Shown piece by piece: positions 10,687 to 21,346 of a stretch of 64,000 bases of DNA. The translations under genes were made by a program, and so were the position numbers. The notes under the pieces are model-generated. The model had not been told where the DNA came from and made no database searches. It was given only the letters and a program-made list of their open reading frames with translations. This DNA comes from [Phialemoniopsis] sp. UDSM-2020 (lineage: Eukaryota > Ascomycota > Sordariomycetes > Thyridiales > Thyridiaceae). Each line of letters begins with the position of its first letter. The stretch's first letter is position 1. The DNA lies in assembly GCA_018873225.1 (NCBI GenBank), contig JAEILZ010000009.1:735501-799500 (forward strand), written 5' to 3'.

Positions 10687-11494
10687 TGTTCTGATCGGGG
10701 GGACGGAACGGATGGTTTGCGACGGTCCCGCAGGGCAAGAAAGCGCAAGCCTTGGCGCCGGGGCTTGGCGTTCTTGGTGATCTTGTCACACAATTGAGAA
10801 GGGGGAGGGGGGAGGAAAAAAGGATGGAGGGATCAGCCGGGAGCTCTCGAGAACATTGTGCTGGAATGCAAGGCACCGGGAGGAGCGGGCGAGCGTGCTG
10901 ACGAACCTCTCCTTCTCTGGCTCCGGACGCGCGGCGAAGTTCTGGCGATATCTTCAAGTTGTGTATTGTCGTCGAGGCTTCGCACGCAAATGGACCGAAC
11001 CGTAGCCCAGAACCACGGAAAGGGAAATGGGGGAAAAGACTGGCCAGAATGCAACGCGCGTGCGGTTCAGAGCACAACTTTTTGGGGAAACCTTGGGTTA
11101 TGGGTATCTGTTATTAATAGGCTCCAGAGCTGGGAAGTTTTACGAGGCACCCCGGTCAGCCTGTCAGCCTCTCAAGGCTCGCAAAAATGGTCAACTTGTC
11201 TTGCTTGTCACATTGGCACATTGGCTTTTCCCCATACAGCGGGTCTGTGGGGAGGCTGGTCCATCGCTAACAGCCCTGGCAGGAGGTAATCTCTTGGTCT
11301 CCCTTACCAAAAATGGTTATATAACGCCGTTTTTCCAAGGAGCCTGGCCTTTTACAGAGAAGGCAATACGGTGAATTCCAGCTGTATCATTGTGGCCTGA
11401 ATAAGGTAGCACATAACAAGCGAAGCTGCTTCTTTTTGTCAAGTACTGGTCGAGCTGCAATACCACATACACTTCGCGTCACCCGGACGAGCAG
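10687..11494. other. Divergent intergenic region, glycosyltransferase / ecm15
   Basis: No coding exon is seen. A TATA-like TTATATAAC lies at 11317-11325, about 170 bp upstream of the first Ecm15 ATG. Short imperfect repeats (CAGCCTGTCAGCC, ACATTGGCACATTGGC) occur near 11158 and 11210. Confidence 0.45.
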
Positions 11495-12329
11495 ATGAAG
11501 CTCCCGAGCTCGGTCAGCCAGCAGCTTCTGCGGGGCGGCGCCCACATCAGACTCGGTCATCATCATATCACCGCCGCCGCTTTCCGCTCCATCAACACGA
11601 GGTGTGTACCGCCGTACTTGATCGCAGTCCGCAGAGTAAGGAACAATCCAAACTCACTGCAAAACAACAGGACCCCAATTACACGAACCAGAGGCATCGC
11701 ATCGACAGCTCCGAGAATGGACTACAAGTCAATCAAGGTCCCCGAGACGTGCTATGCCGACTTTTGTCTCATCCCTGTAAGTGCCGCAAATAAGAAGGAA
11801 AAGCGTCAAGCCACGCGAGATCCTGCATCCCGTGCGACACACTCAATTCGACCACTCGCGCTTCTACCCCAGGAAATTTGCTGACAAGGGCACTTTGTGA
11901 TCTGCACAGGTTGGCACGGGCAGCCCCTCAGTTTCGACCGAGGTAGCTGAGGTCCAGAAGCTACTCAAGGCCTCGGGGCTCACGTACACGATGCACTCGG
12001 CTGGTACTACTGTTGGTGAGTAGTCTCGTATTCCGTGCTTGTCCTTGACAAGTTTGATAGAATCTAACATGTGTGCGATGAAAAGAGGGCACTTGGGACG
12101 AAGTATTCAAGATCATCGGCCAGGCGCATACTCTCGTCCACTCTAGAGGGGTTGCGCGAGTTCAGAGCTCCATGCGCGTGGGTACGAGGTGAGCTACCCC
12201 CTTGCATGAAAATCATATTGTCCCACTGACCAACGATTTACTTACACTTGAAACAGAACGGACAAGAAGCAAACACCCGAGGACAAGGTCAGGAAAGTGC
12301 AGGAAATTCTGGCAAGAGAGCAGCAATGA
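11495..12329 (+). CDS. ecm15: Ecm15-type thiamine-binding-fold protein (UPF0045/MTH1187 family)
   Basis: Homologue of yeast Ecm15, a small ferredoxin-like-fold protein whose relatives bind thiamine. Exons 11495-11776, 11910-12015, 12086-12188 and 12257-12329 give 187 residues. The conserved core is CYADFCLIPVGTGSPSVSTE, LLKASGLTYTMHSAGTTVEG, TWDEVFKIIGQAHTLVHSRG and SMRVGTRTDKKQT, matching yeast Ecm15 along nearly its whole length. A start at the internal ATG (11717, MDYKSIKVPETC) would give 113 residues, close to yeast. The longer frame adds 74 residues rich in Arg, His and Ser with no acidic residues, like a mitochondrial presequence. A weak intron inside this extension (donor near 11602) is an alternative. 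Confidence 0.88.
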
Positions 12330-12523
12330 CAGCACACAAGTGCCTGCCCTACTGCGCATGCATGAGTTTTTATTACACAACCAAGACATTACTGTAGATA
12401 GACATCTTTTCAGACCATCCTCTATCATACACCAGTCCCCAGAAGATGCTAGACCCCGTACCCAAGCAATGTACCCAAGAGACATGTTGGATGCGCATGC
12501 CCCCACGCCTATGGCGAAGAAAC

Positions 12524-14054
12524 TTAAGCACGGGTGGTCTGCCTCTTCTGCATCCTGCGCTGCTCCTTCTCCCTCTCCTTCTCCAGGTACTTCTTTTGGG
12601 CCTTGGCGTCGAGTGCGCTGAGCTCGGCATCGCGCTTCATCTTCCTGGCCTTTTCGCGCTCCGCAGCACGCTCCTCGGCCTTCTCCTCCTCGTCGGCCTT
12701 CTTGAGCTGCTTGATCATCTCCTCGCGCACGTTCTTAACCTTGCGCAGGACCTCGGGACGGAAGCGGCCAGACTGAACAAGCACATCAGGGGTGCGGACG
12801 AAGCAGTTAAAGAGGGGCACAAGAGACTCGTAGTTGTTGTTGGAGGGCAGCGTGTACTTCAGGAAGATACGCTTGCGAGGGGTGGTCTCGTCGATCCTGT
12901 GGGACCATTAGTAGATGCACACCTCCAAAAAATCCAATTGACGATCGATACTTACGTCTTGGGCTTGTCAACAGGCTGGTCGGAGATAATGAGATAGTGG
13001 AAGTTGTCGCCAGCGGCTTCAGCAGCCTTGATCAGTTCGGGAGTAAGCAGGGCATCGGTGATCTCGGCACTCTCGCTCATGACCGAGAGCCAGGAGGGCA
13101 GCTTGGGGTGATCCTTGGTGTATGTCAGGGAGAGATCGTAGCGATCGTCGCGAACCTGCTTCATCTGAGACTTGCTGACCAGGGCCCAGACAAAGCCATC
13201 GAAGGCGCTCTTGGAATCCTTAGCCTTGACCTCAGCTGCGCCAGGCAGACCGGGAACAGTGAGTGCCTCCTTGCCATCGAACGGGTAGATGACGGCCTCG
13301 AGGTTATCCTCAGGCGCACCAACGCTCTCAACGAAGAAACCCATGACCTGCTCAAAGATGGTGGTGATGGGGTTGAAGCGCTTGAGGAGGGTAAGCTTGA
13401 CATCGAGGAAAGCGACGTTCTGGCGACCAGTGGCATATGTGGCGAACTCGAAAAGAGACTTCTCCTTGAGGAGGCCGTTGGGGTTGGTCTCGTTGACGTT
13501 CTTGAGCTCCTTGAGAACCTCGTCGCTCGAGTTATCGGCAGCAATAGCCGGAAGGCTACCGAATCCGACGAGCGCAAACTCAGAGGCAAGAGTTTTGGCA
13601 TGCGCCTTCATCCATGATCGCGCCTTGGAGCGGTTCATGCGAGCACCAAACAGGTGCAGGACGACGATGACGGCGATGACGCCCAGGATGATACCCTCCG
13701 AGTAGAACTCGTCAAGCGAGTGACGCTCGTGAATGCGGTACCATTTCGTGTAGGGACGAGCAGTCACAGACGGCTGCGCTCCACCGAGCGGCGAACCTCC
13801 GGTAGCAGTCAACGGCAACGGGGTCGGGTCGGGAGCTCCGGCGAAGTCGGCGAAGTCTGTTTGTTGGAGGCATGACATCAGCTTCCCCTCTCTCCCCTAT
13901 TTTGCAGAGAGCTTTTGGTGCGACGGCCAGTCTAAATCATGCAGCCAATTGGCGCGCCAATCCGGAGTGAATGAGACTTACCAGAGTCACCAGAAGGAAC
14001 CGGGGTGGCCGAGGACTTGGAGCCTCCGAAGAGGTTGTTGAGAAGGTCAGCCAT
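12524..14054 (-). CDS. CCDC47-like ER membrane protein (DUF1682)
   Basis: Homologue of CCDC47, an ER protein of the PAT/multipass translocon machinery that assists insertion of multi-span proteins. Exons 14054-13982, 13856-12956 and 12896-12524 give 448 residues. The start opens MADLLNNLFGGSKS; exon 2 has DFADFAGAPDPTPLPL, then the single membrane span (EGIILGVIAVIVVLHLFG) followed by MNRSKARSWMKAH. The DUF1682 domain (FALVGFGS, TTIFEQVMGFFVES, WALVSKSQMKQVRDDRYDLS, HYLIISDQP) is well preserved. The C-terminus is a long Lys/Glu/Arg coiled coil (REEMIKQLKKADEEEKAEER onward) ending in a basic tail, typical of ribosome contact in this family. It converges with ecm15 with 194 bp between stops. 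Confidence 0.93.
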
Positions 14055-14500
14055 GGTTGGTTTTGTGCGCTCTTGACGATGGCTTGCAGGCTGCTGGTCT
14101 GTCACGAAAAGGGTAAAAGAGGGTGGGAAATTTAAAGCTGTCTCCAAACTGGAGCTTCGACTCGATGCGTACGACTTCCAAGGTCCGTGCACGGGGGTTC
14201 CAGACCCCACATTGGCCTTTTGAGGGTGTCGCACCTGAAGAGTGGAGGTGGAGAAGCCGAGCTGCAGCCACGATTTACAGCTGTAAATTAGGTAAGCTGC
14301 GCTCCTCCCCCGGGTTGCCCTGCCAACAGCCTCCATGGCACTGATTGCCACTATCTACGGAGTACGTCCGGGATGAACTGGATGCCTCATGAGGCGGGCT
14401 AGGACGAACCATTGTTTGCTGGATCTGGATGACCATCGCTGCACTTTTCAAATCAAGATTGAACCTACCACTCCAAGCCTAATGGCTTTTTCATGACACA
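14055..14500. other. Divergent intergenic region, CCDC47-like / haspin
   Basis: A 446-bp region upstream of both genes. No coding exon; no clear TATA element. Confidence 0.5.
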
Positions 14501-16115
14501 ATGTCCCGGACAGCGACTGCGCGAAGATATGGCAAGGTTGCCAGGAAGCCCCGTGTCGACCTCTTCGCAGAGCTGCCCAAGAGCAGTCCGATCAAGACCG
14601 TAGCCATAAGCGATGTAGAGGACCCTATCGATCTGATCACTGCGCAACTCACAAATGTCCGGCTAGAGAGCGTGGAAGACGGGAAACGTGATCTCTCCAT
14701 CATCTCGATCTCGCCAAGCGATACCTCTAGGCCCGGGGAGAATGAACTGCAAAAGCTGCAGCCAGAGGCCGGGCCAGCTTCAGAAGATGAAGCGGATGAA
14801 GCGGATGAAACACTACGACTCTTGACCTGGTCAGACTTGTGTCCGCCTGGGGACAAGATCCAGAAGATTGCAGAAGCGTCCTTCGCCGAGGTTTATCGGG
14901 TGTCGAACGAGCGAGGCACCAGCATCATCAAGGTCATAAGACTCGATTCGCCAATCAAACCTCAGACAAAGCAACAAGAGAAGAGCGGCCTTGTCGATGA
15001 GGAGCCTCATACCGAGAATGATCTCCAGGGAGAACTCATGATCTCCGAGTGGCTTGCCGACATTCCTGGATTTGTCGTCTACAAGGAGCGGTATGTTGTT
15101 CAGGGCAAGACCACAAAGGGCCTTCTCGAAACGCACCAAACCTTTCACCGAAAGCTGAAACGGCAAGATCCTGACCGGCTTCAATTCTATCCCTCGCCAA
15201 GTCGATACCTAGACGACACGAAGTTTCTGGTGGTTGAGCTGGGAGATGCTGGAAGGGCTCTTGAGGACTTCGCCCTCTCATCGATATCTCAAGTATGGGA
15301 TATTTTCCTCCTTGTTGCGATTGCTTTGGCCCGCGCAGAAGACCAATTCATGTTTGAGGTAAGCCCGGTTTCTTGGTAGCCGGTAGCCCTTTACTAACAT
15401 CTCATAGCATCGAGATCTTCACGAAGGCAACCTGTGCATTCGTCAAGTCGGTGAGGCCAGGGCCAAGGTGGATGACTCGGCTGTACATTTTGGCTTCTCT
15501 GGTCTGGACATCACCATCCTCGACTACGGCTTATCCAGGGCCGAAAACCCCGAATTGGAGGACGCACAGTCTGTTGCCTTCGACCTGGAGAAAGATTTGG
15601 GAATCTTTACAAGCACTCATGCACCTCAGTGCAAGGTGTATCGGCAGATGAGATCATTCTTGCTCAAGGGAGACCGCGTGCACCTACCGCCAAAGTCGCA
15701 TTGCAAACCGTACGATGAGGGACCAGACGGGCCCATCTCTTGGACCGAGCACCATCCTTACACCAACATCCTATGGCTCGCGTACATCTACAGCTATCTC
15801 ACACGCCACTTCTCAGGCGAGAAGAAGGTCTTGACCCAATTCAAGAAAGTCACCAAGGAGCTTTGGACACACCTCGACCCGGATGCCCCGCTCGACATCC
15901 TGTCTTTCTCCAGCGCGACAGATGTTGTTCGGTATGCGGTCGAAGCTGGGTGGCTCACGGAGGCGCAGCTCGCAGGGGATAGAGATATCGGCCAATTCGC
16001 GGAGGCTCCCGATGAGAGCCATAATGAGAGTATTTTTGAGGTGCAGACGATGGATAGGCCCGAAACAGACTTACGACGCTCACCACGTAGGAGGACGAGA
16101 CGAGTGCTGTATTAA
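14501..16115 (+). CDS. Haspin-family histone H3 Thr3 kinase
   Basis: A nuclear serine/threonine kinase which in other eukaryotes phosphorylates H3T3 to place the chromosomal passenger complex at centromeres. Exons 14501-15358 and 15408-16115 give 521 residues. A disordered N-terminus of about 115 residues precedes the kinase fold: Gly-poor loop IAEASFAEVYRV (123-134), candidate Lys144 in SIIKVIRL, helix C region GELMISEWLADIPGF, catalytic HRDLHEGNL (287-295), and metal-binding DYG at 325-327 in ITILDYGLSR. The acidic and Trp-rich haspin-specific C-lobe (WTEHHPYTNILWLAYIYSYL) follows. No standard DFG-APE activation segment is present, as expected for haspins. The DYG in place of the DYT of human haspin is worth noting. 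Confidence 0.93.
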
Positions 16116-16882
16116 CAAGATTTGGAATTAGGAGGGCATAGCAAGGCGTTTGTCTGTCACCATGGTGACGGAGCATATTGCAGCATTTGATATACGCTTT
16201 AGATCATTTTAGAATTGTACAGTAGAACAAGATACCCTTGGAATACAATCGCATGAGTTCGCTGAATATGAGCAGTGCATGGCATATAATTATTTACGCA
16301 GAAGATGGGACGGGACCTCGGACTTTACATCGGATATCCTCATCCACTTAGTCAGGTCGTTGAAAAGAAAGCGATCCTGAGCGGCCGCTCTGCATGATGG
16401 TGAAGGCAAGGTTTCAAGAATCTTCAACAATTACTGGGGCTTCACTAAACGTGCCTCGGCACATGTAAGTGTAACAGACTAACACCAGGAGTCGCCTCCA
16501 CATGAGCTTCACATTGCCCCGCCGATGTTCTGATCCCGCGATACGAGTAGGTTCGTCCATCCTTTGATTTTTCCCCCTCTCATCACATTTATCTAACAAG
16601 AAAACGCCTGACCAGCAATATCGTCGTTCATCAAGTCTTGTCCAATTACTTGTCTGATAACCCCAGCGTTGTTAGCCTACTGACGGCAACTTAAAAGAGG
16701 GGTCCTCATTCAAAGCGTGTTGAGCGTAACAGCATTTGAATTGCTTGTTACCAGTTGAGAGAAATATCTCGATTGCTCTTGCTTCGAGTCTCAGCGCTCC
16801 TCCTCGGGTTGGATCGCTGAAAGAGTCGAAAGGCAAATCGACATAGACAACTTTGCTGTTACATCCTCTTGCCTCAACCGCC
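16116..16882. other. Intergenic, haspin 3' end to hydrolase promoter
   Basis: No coding exon is seen in 767 bp. The first part is AT-rich and likely the haspin 3' UTR. The last 100 bp before the hydrolase ATG are a CA/CT-rich probable leader. Confidence 0.5.
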
Positions 16883-17896
16883 ATGGCGCCGGATAAACTT
16901 ACACCAACCGACGACCGTGTCCACCACGGCACGGCCGTCCTCAACGGCAAAACCTATCACTACCTCCACAGCAAGCCGGAGGGCAAGCACACCGGCACCG
17001 TGCTGCTCATCCACGGCTTCCCGGACCTGTCCTTTGGCTGGCGCTACCAGATCCCCTACCTCGTCTCCCTGGGCCTGCAGGTCATCGCCCCGGACCTCCC
17101 CGGCTTCGGCCGCACAGACGCCCCGGACTCCCTCCAGCATTACGGCTTCAAGTCCCTCTCCGCCGACATGGCCGAGCTCGCGGCGCAGCTGGCCCCCGGC
17201 GAGCAGGTCATCCTCGGCGGGCACGACTGGGGCGGCTTCGCCGTCTGGCGCATCGCGCTGTGGGCGCCGCAGCTCGTGCGCGCTGTCTTCAGCATCTGCA
17301 CGCCCTACGCCCCGCCGTCACCGATATACGTCGACGTCGACGCGCTCGCCGCGCGCCTGCCCAACTTTGGGTACCAGCGGCAGTTCGCGGGCGACGAGAT
17401 CGTGGCGCAGATTGGCTCGCCGCAGCGCATACGGCAGTTCCTGACGGCGCTGCAGGGCGGGCGGACGCCCGAGGGCGAGCCCGGGTTCAGCACGCGCGAC
17501 GGGATTCTGTACGACAAGGTGGACCGCCTGCGGCCGAGCAAGGTCATGGCCGAGGAGGAGATGGAGTACTACGTGCGCGAGTACGCGGTCAACGGGATGC
17601 GGGGGCCGACGAACTGGTATCGCACGCGCAAGGTGAATTACGACGACGAGGTGGAGCTCATGAAGGAAGGCCCGCCGCGGATCAAGGTGCCTTCGATGAT
17701 TGTGCTGGCCGAGAACGACCCGGCGATCCCGCCGGCGCTGGCCGAGGGGATGGAGAAGCACTTTGACGACCTGACGAAGCGGCTGGTGCCGGGTGGGCAC
17801 TGGGTGCTGTGGTCGCATCCGGACCAGGTGAATGCCGAGATTGGCGAGTTTGTCAAGAGGGTGCTGGCTTCTGGTGATCCGAAGGCTTCACTATAA
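16883..17896 (+). CDS. Epoxide hydrolase-like alpha/beta hydrolase
   Basis: A soluble alpha/beta-hydrolase of the epoxide hydrolase/dehalogenase group, 337 residues in one exon. The start is the ATG opening MAPDKLTPTDDRVHHG. Visible signatures are the oxyanion motif HGFP (44-47), the nucleophile elbow GGHDWGG with Asp115 (Asp, not Ser, indicates epoxide hydrolase or dehalogenase), a helical lid with candidate activating tyrosines at 164 and 246 (NWYRT), the acid Asp279 in LAENDPAIPP, and catalytic His306 in GGHWVLW. No signal peptide or membrane span is visible, so a cytosolic detoxifying or metabolic enzyme is likely; the substrate is unknown. G+C is very high, as in the glycosyltransferase gene. 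Confidence 0.9.
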   Translation: MAPDKLTPTDDRVHHGTAVLNGKTYHYLHSKPEGKHTGTVLLIHGFPDLSFGWRYQIPYLVSLGLQVIAPDLPGFGRTDAPDSLQHYGFKSLSADMAELAAQLAPGEQVILGGHDWGGFAVWRIALWAPQLVRAVFSICTPYAPPSPIYVDVDALAARLPNFGYQRQFAGDEIVAQIGSPQRIRQFLTALQGGRTPEGEPGFSTRDGILYDKVDRLRPSKVMAEEEMEYYVREYAVNGMRGPTNWYRTRKVNYDDEVELMKEGPPRIKVPSMIVLAENDPAIPPALAEGMEKHFDDLTKRLVPGGHWVLWSHPDQVNAEIGEFVKRVLASGDPKASL

Positions 17897-18310
17897 GATA
17901 GGTAGCGGTGGATAGTTGATTTGAAGAGCTGCAAAGCCGTTCTCTGACTGTTTTGTATGATCATGGCTCGCCTATGACTGAGACTGAACCGCTACTTCAT
18001 ATTGTCTAAATACAAATAGCTTCGCAAAACAGTAACAGGGTGCACATTGCGTATTGTGCATTCCCTCCATCACACTATTAAAAATGAGTGGCTCTAAACA
18101 AGGCAATGCACCCGCTGCACCACATGGCATGCCACTGCTTCCGTCAAACCCACCCTGACTCCTGATGAGAGGTCAGATATTGGTCGATGCCCTGATAGCT
18201 CAGTCATGTCAACCGAGCCTAGTGGAAATGAAGTTGCTTCAGCTTAAGGACTTGGCGCTATCTCTGAAATCTGGAGCCATCATGTATCGGATGTCATGAG
18301 GCCAACGGCT
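17897..18310. other. Convergent 3' intergenic region, hydrolase / CRIPT
   Basis: It holds the 3' ends of both genes. I see no other feature in it. Confidence 0.5.
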
Positions 18311-18809
18311 TCACTTCAATGTAAATTTTTGGCCCGTCACCAGAGATGCGCCCTTGGCAGCTTTGGTGTTTGGCTTGCCGCATATCGCACAGGCTGTTTC
18401 CCCGAGGTTAGCATGCTAACAAACCTTGAAGTTTGAAGAGATGAGTCACTTACCGTTTGCTTGATAGGCGCACTTGTTGCAAAACTTGTGGCCCTGTGAT
18501 ACCTTGGTCTTGCACTTATCACATGAGCTAGAGTACTGGGCGTAGGGATTCTTGCCGCCTTGCGACAAGAGTTTGCTCTGCAAGCTACCGTGTCAGCATG
18601 TTTCTCTCCGCAAAAAAGGGCTGTCCAGATCGGCTTTTCTCACGCACCTTGGTGACGCCCGTGTTCCCCAGTGTCGCAGACTTCTTCGGCCCGCTGGCTG
18701 TCGACGACGACGAGGCCGCGGATCCGTAGTACATCTCACTCTTCTTCTTGACGCCGGGAGTGGCGAGGGTCGTGCCCTTGGAGAGCTTGGCGCACTTGCT
18801 GCAAACCAT
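18311..18809 (-). CDS. CRIPT homologue (cysteine-rich, PDZ-binding-protein family)
   Basis: A small zinc-binding protein conserved across eukaryotes; animal CRIPT was named for PDZ binding and was later reported in the activated human minor spliceosome. Exons 18809-18648, 18577-18454 and 18393-18311 give 122 residues. The family layout is complete: N-terminal CSKC in MVCSKCAKLSKGT (3-6), a Ser-rich spacer, NPYAQYSSSCDKCKTKVSQG, then HKFCNKCAYQ and CAICGKP, ending TGQKFTLK. That gives four Cys-X2-Cys pairs, as in human CRIPT. The frame stays open upstream of the chosen ATG, but only the ATG at 18809 gives the conserved N-terminus. The C-terminus lacks the human PDZ-ligand tail, so the PDZ role should not be transferred. 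Confidence 0.92.
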
Positions 18810-19173
18810 GTTTGCGAGGATACAGACTACCGCGACTCCGCTGCCTGGTAATGTGATCTTAAAAGATGTATTTTTGGATTCGTGTTGCTCTAGTATCTCA
18901 GCCTCGGGAGTGGATGAAGTGGAGTGGATGAGGTTGGTGTCGTCGCAATGGATGGCGACTTTTAGGTACTGCAATCGGCCTGGTGGCGGCCGCCTACGTC
19001 GCTCTGGAGTTTATGCACCTGCGCATTAGCTGCCGGGCCCACTAAAACACTCAGATACGTTGTTGAAGTTGTTTGATTTCAATGTTGGAGAAACGTTTCA
19101 ACAAATTGCGGGTTCTTAAAAAGCATCTACGTGAGTTCTCTTTTCAGTATTTAATTGATCTGGACCTCGAAGG
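18810..19173. other. Intergenic, CRIPT upstream / ipk1 3' side
   Basis: The CRIPT promoter must lie here, together with the end of the ipk1 transcript. Nothing else is evident. Confidence 0.5.
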
Positions 19174-20307
19174 TCATAAGGAAGTGGTCTTCCAGTACTC
19201 TAGAGTACACAGAATGGCCTGCTGAGGCTGTTCCTCCTCTGTATAAAAACCCCCCTCCTGCAAGTCGAGTTCAGTCTTCTTCCAATAGTCAAGCTTGTGG
19301 GCAGCATTCTTCTTGTCCAAGTCGCCTAGTCTGGCTTCTATGGGCTTGTTAGATGCAGGGATGCGAACATAACAGCTGCAGTCCCTCAGTGTCATAGCGG
19401 CCGTAAGCTGGACTACCTCCTCGGGGTTTAGATTGTCCTTCAAGACCAGCCCTTCCTCATCGAGTAGCTGTTGGACTTCCTTCAGCTTTGGAATGAGCTC
19501 GTTTGTTCTGAGCCACTTGAGAAGCTTCACATGAACTGGGTTTTTGAGATCAGGGTCTGGCGATGACCCCATCAAGTCCGAGGCTATCTGCCTCATGATG
19601 TATCTCGCCCTGCTATCGCCATGGCCCTTGTCCACTTGGCAATTGAGCAGCTCGAGTGGACAAATGTATCGAGATGACTCTTCTTTCTTGTCAAGCTTTA
19701 CCAGTCTAAATGCTTCTCTAGCGCAGTTGCGACAACGTGTTGCATTGGGAGGCGCCGTGGGTGATTGAACCAGCCACTTGGGCTTGAATTGTATCACCAC
19801 ATCGCCTTGAGCCGCTGCGGAACAAACGGTCAGGTCACACGAGTCTGATGTGAGGTCTGAAAGAATAGGGCAACTTACTCGGCCTCATATCATCTATCAA
19901 CAAACCGATCCTAACATCGGCAACTTGGCCATCTTTATGCTTCTTGGGTCGTTTGGGCTGGGACCTTGCGAGCACATCATTCAGCTGTTTGATAATTGAA
20001 GCCGACGGTATATCAACTAGCTTCTGTCCGACAAGATTCTCGGGTCTCATCAATGGCACAATATTTTGCCAGAAGAAGTCTTGCTGGACTTCATATGACA
20101 AAGGCAGTGAGCCTGCCGGCTTGACCCTGGGCACTCGGAGCAACGAGCCTGTGACACCAGTAAGTTGATGTGTACATTGGAATCAATGAGCATCGCCATA
20201 TTCTTCTTACCGGGCAGGATGTCAATGGCGAAGACTATATTGGCTGCACCTTCGCCCACATAGGTGTAAGTGACACCAGTCTCTGGCAACACCTGTGTAG
20301 GCCCCAT
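19174..20307 (-). CDS. ipk1: Inositol-pentakisphosphate 2-kinase (Ipk1)
   Basis: It makes inositol hexakisphosphate (phytate) from InsP5, supplying the cofactor for Gle1/Dbp5 mRNA export and other enzymes. Exons 20307-20211, 20148-19879 and 19814-19174 give 335 residues. The nucleotide-binding start is TYTYVGEGAANIVFAI, then SLLRVPRVKP (lysine/arginine region). The zinc-site region CRNCAREAFR and the phosphate-binding FKPKWLVQSP follow; the RYICPLELLN, TLRDCSCYVRI and ARLGDLDKK blocks match the Ins_P5_2-kin family, whose aspartate in GDLD coordinates metal. A start upstream of 20307 is possible only with another exon; the chosen ATG gives 14 residues ahead of the Gly-rich loop. It is divergent from the flippase gene. 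Confidence 0.92.
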
Positions 20308-21346
20308 AGTATGCTTGTCTTGGCCTTGTATTGTAGTGAAAGGCTGCAAACCGCACCCATTAGTCTCCTTAGTGAGTTGCCGATAGTGGTGAGATTTGAA
20401 GAAAAGTACATGAAGTGGATTGCTGTGCAGTCAATCCATGCTAGACTACGACTTGGAGGCCGCACAAATCCCGAGCGAGTAGCAGTGCAGCACAGGGCAA
20501 GTACAGGCGCTAAACCCCCTAAAAATCTATCCATAGAATCTTTCAATGTCAGGTCTCCACTTTCACGCGGCCATTCGTGCTTCTTTACCTTCGGTGGAGC
20601 TTCTCTGGTGCTGTTCCTCAGCCTTCAAATCCAGGGGCTGGCTGGTCTGCTTTGACCTTTGACTGGCTTATTTGGTGACCTCACACAGCAGCACGGGCGA
20701 AGCTTACCTTAGCTTACTGGCCATTCTGCGCTACGTTCGCGCTGAAGGGTCCCCGCCTCCTCAAAACATCCAAGACATTTTCGACCCCTAGATCTCCAAC
20801 CCTCCTAAAAGAATACTTTCCTTGGAGACAAAGGAGAGAGCAAGAAATCAAAAACACGCGTATCTCATGCAGGTGTGTGATTGAGGGAGAGAGTGTGTGT
20901 CTTTTTTATCACAGTGCATCGTGCACGAACCAAGTCGACCCAACCCGTTTCAGAAGCAAGAAAATCATCGAGGCTCAGAGCTAGTGCCACGCAACCCCCT
21001 TGTCCATGCGGCAAAGCCAATCCAGTCCAAGTCTCGTACTGCAGAGGAGCAGCAGCAGCACAAGCACCACTGCGCGCTGTGGTCCCCAAAAAAGAGGCTG
21101 TGCTTGAAACGAACACTTCCACATTCGTCACCTTCCTCAGCTACCGCTCCTGTCTTGTCTAGTCGCTTCCTCTCCATCATCATCGCAAAAGCATCCTGAA
21201 ACCGACCGCACCTTACTAATCGTTCGCTCCTTGTTTCTTTCTCTTCATGTCATTATCATCGTCGCTTTAATCACATTGCCTTCCCCGCATGCCGGCCGCC
21301 ATCCCTTCGTGACATTGACTGCCTCGGAGTGCCTGCGTCTTCCGGT
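20308..21346. other. Divergent intergenic region, ipk1 / drs2
   Basis: A 1.04-kb upstream region shared by both genes. The flippase side is C/T- and CA-rich and probably includes a long 5' leader with two very short upstream frames (listed separately). No coding exon is seen. Confidence 0.5.
21247..21312 (+). promoter_or_regulatory. Two short upstream open reading frames in the drs2 leader
   Basis: ATG at 21247 opens a 7-codon frame (MSLSSSL, stop at 21268-21270). ATG at 21289 opens another (MPAAIPS, stop at 21310-21312), 35 nt before the flippase start. If transcription begins upstream of 21240, both would be met first by scanning ribosomes and could lower flippase translation. Start-site data are missing, so regulation is inferred. 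Confidence 0.4.

Noticed and set aside
9988..10797. Plus-strand frame of 269 codons
   Set aside because: GC-rich antisense shadow of the glycosyltransferase gene; composition is simply the reverse of its codons.
12997..13617. Plus-strand frame of 206 codons
   Set aside because: Antisense of the CCDC47-like gene, whose domain and membrane span are clear.
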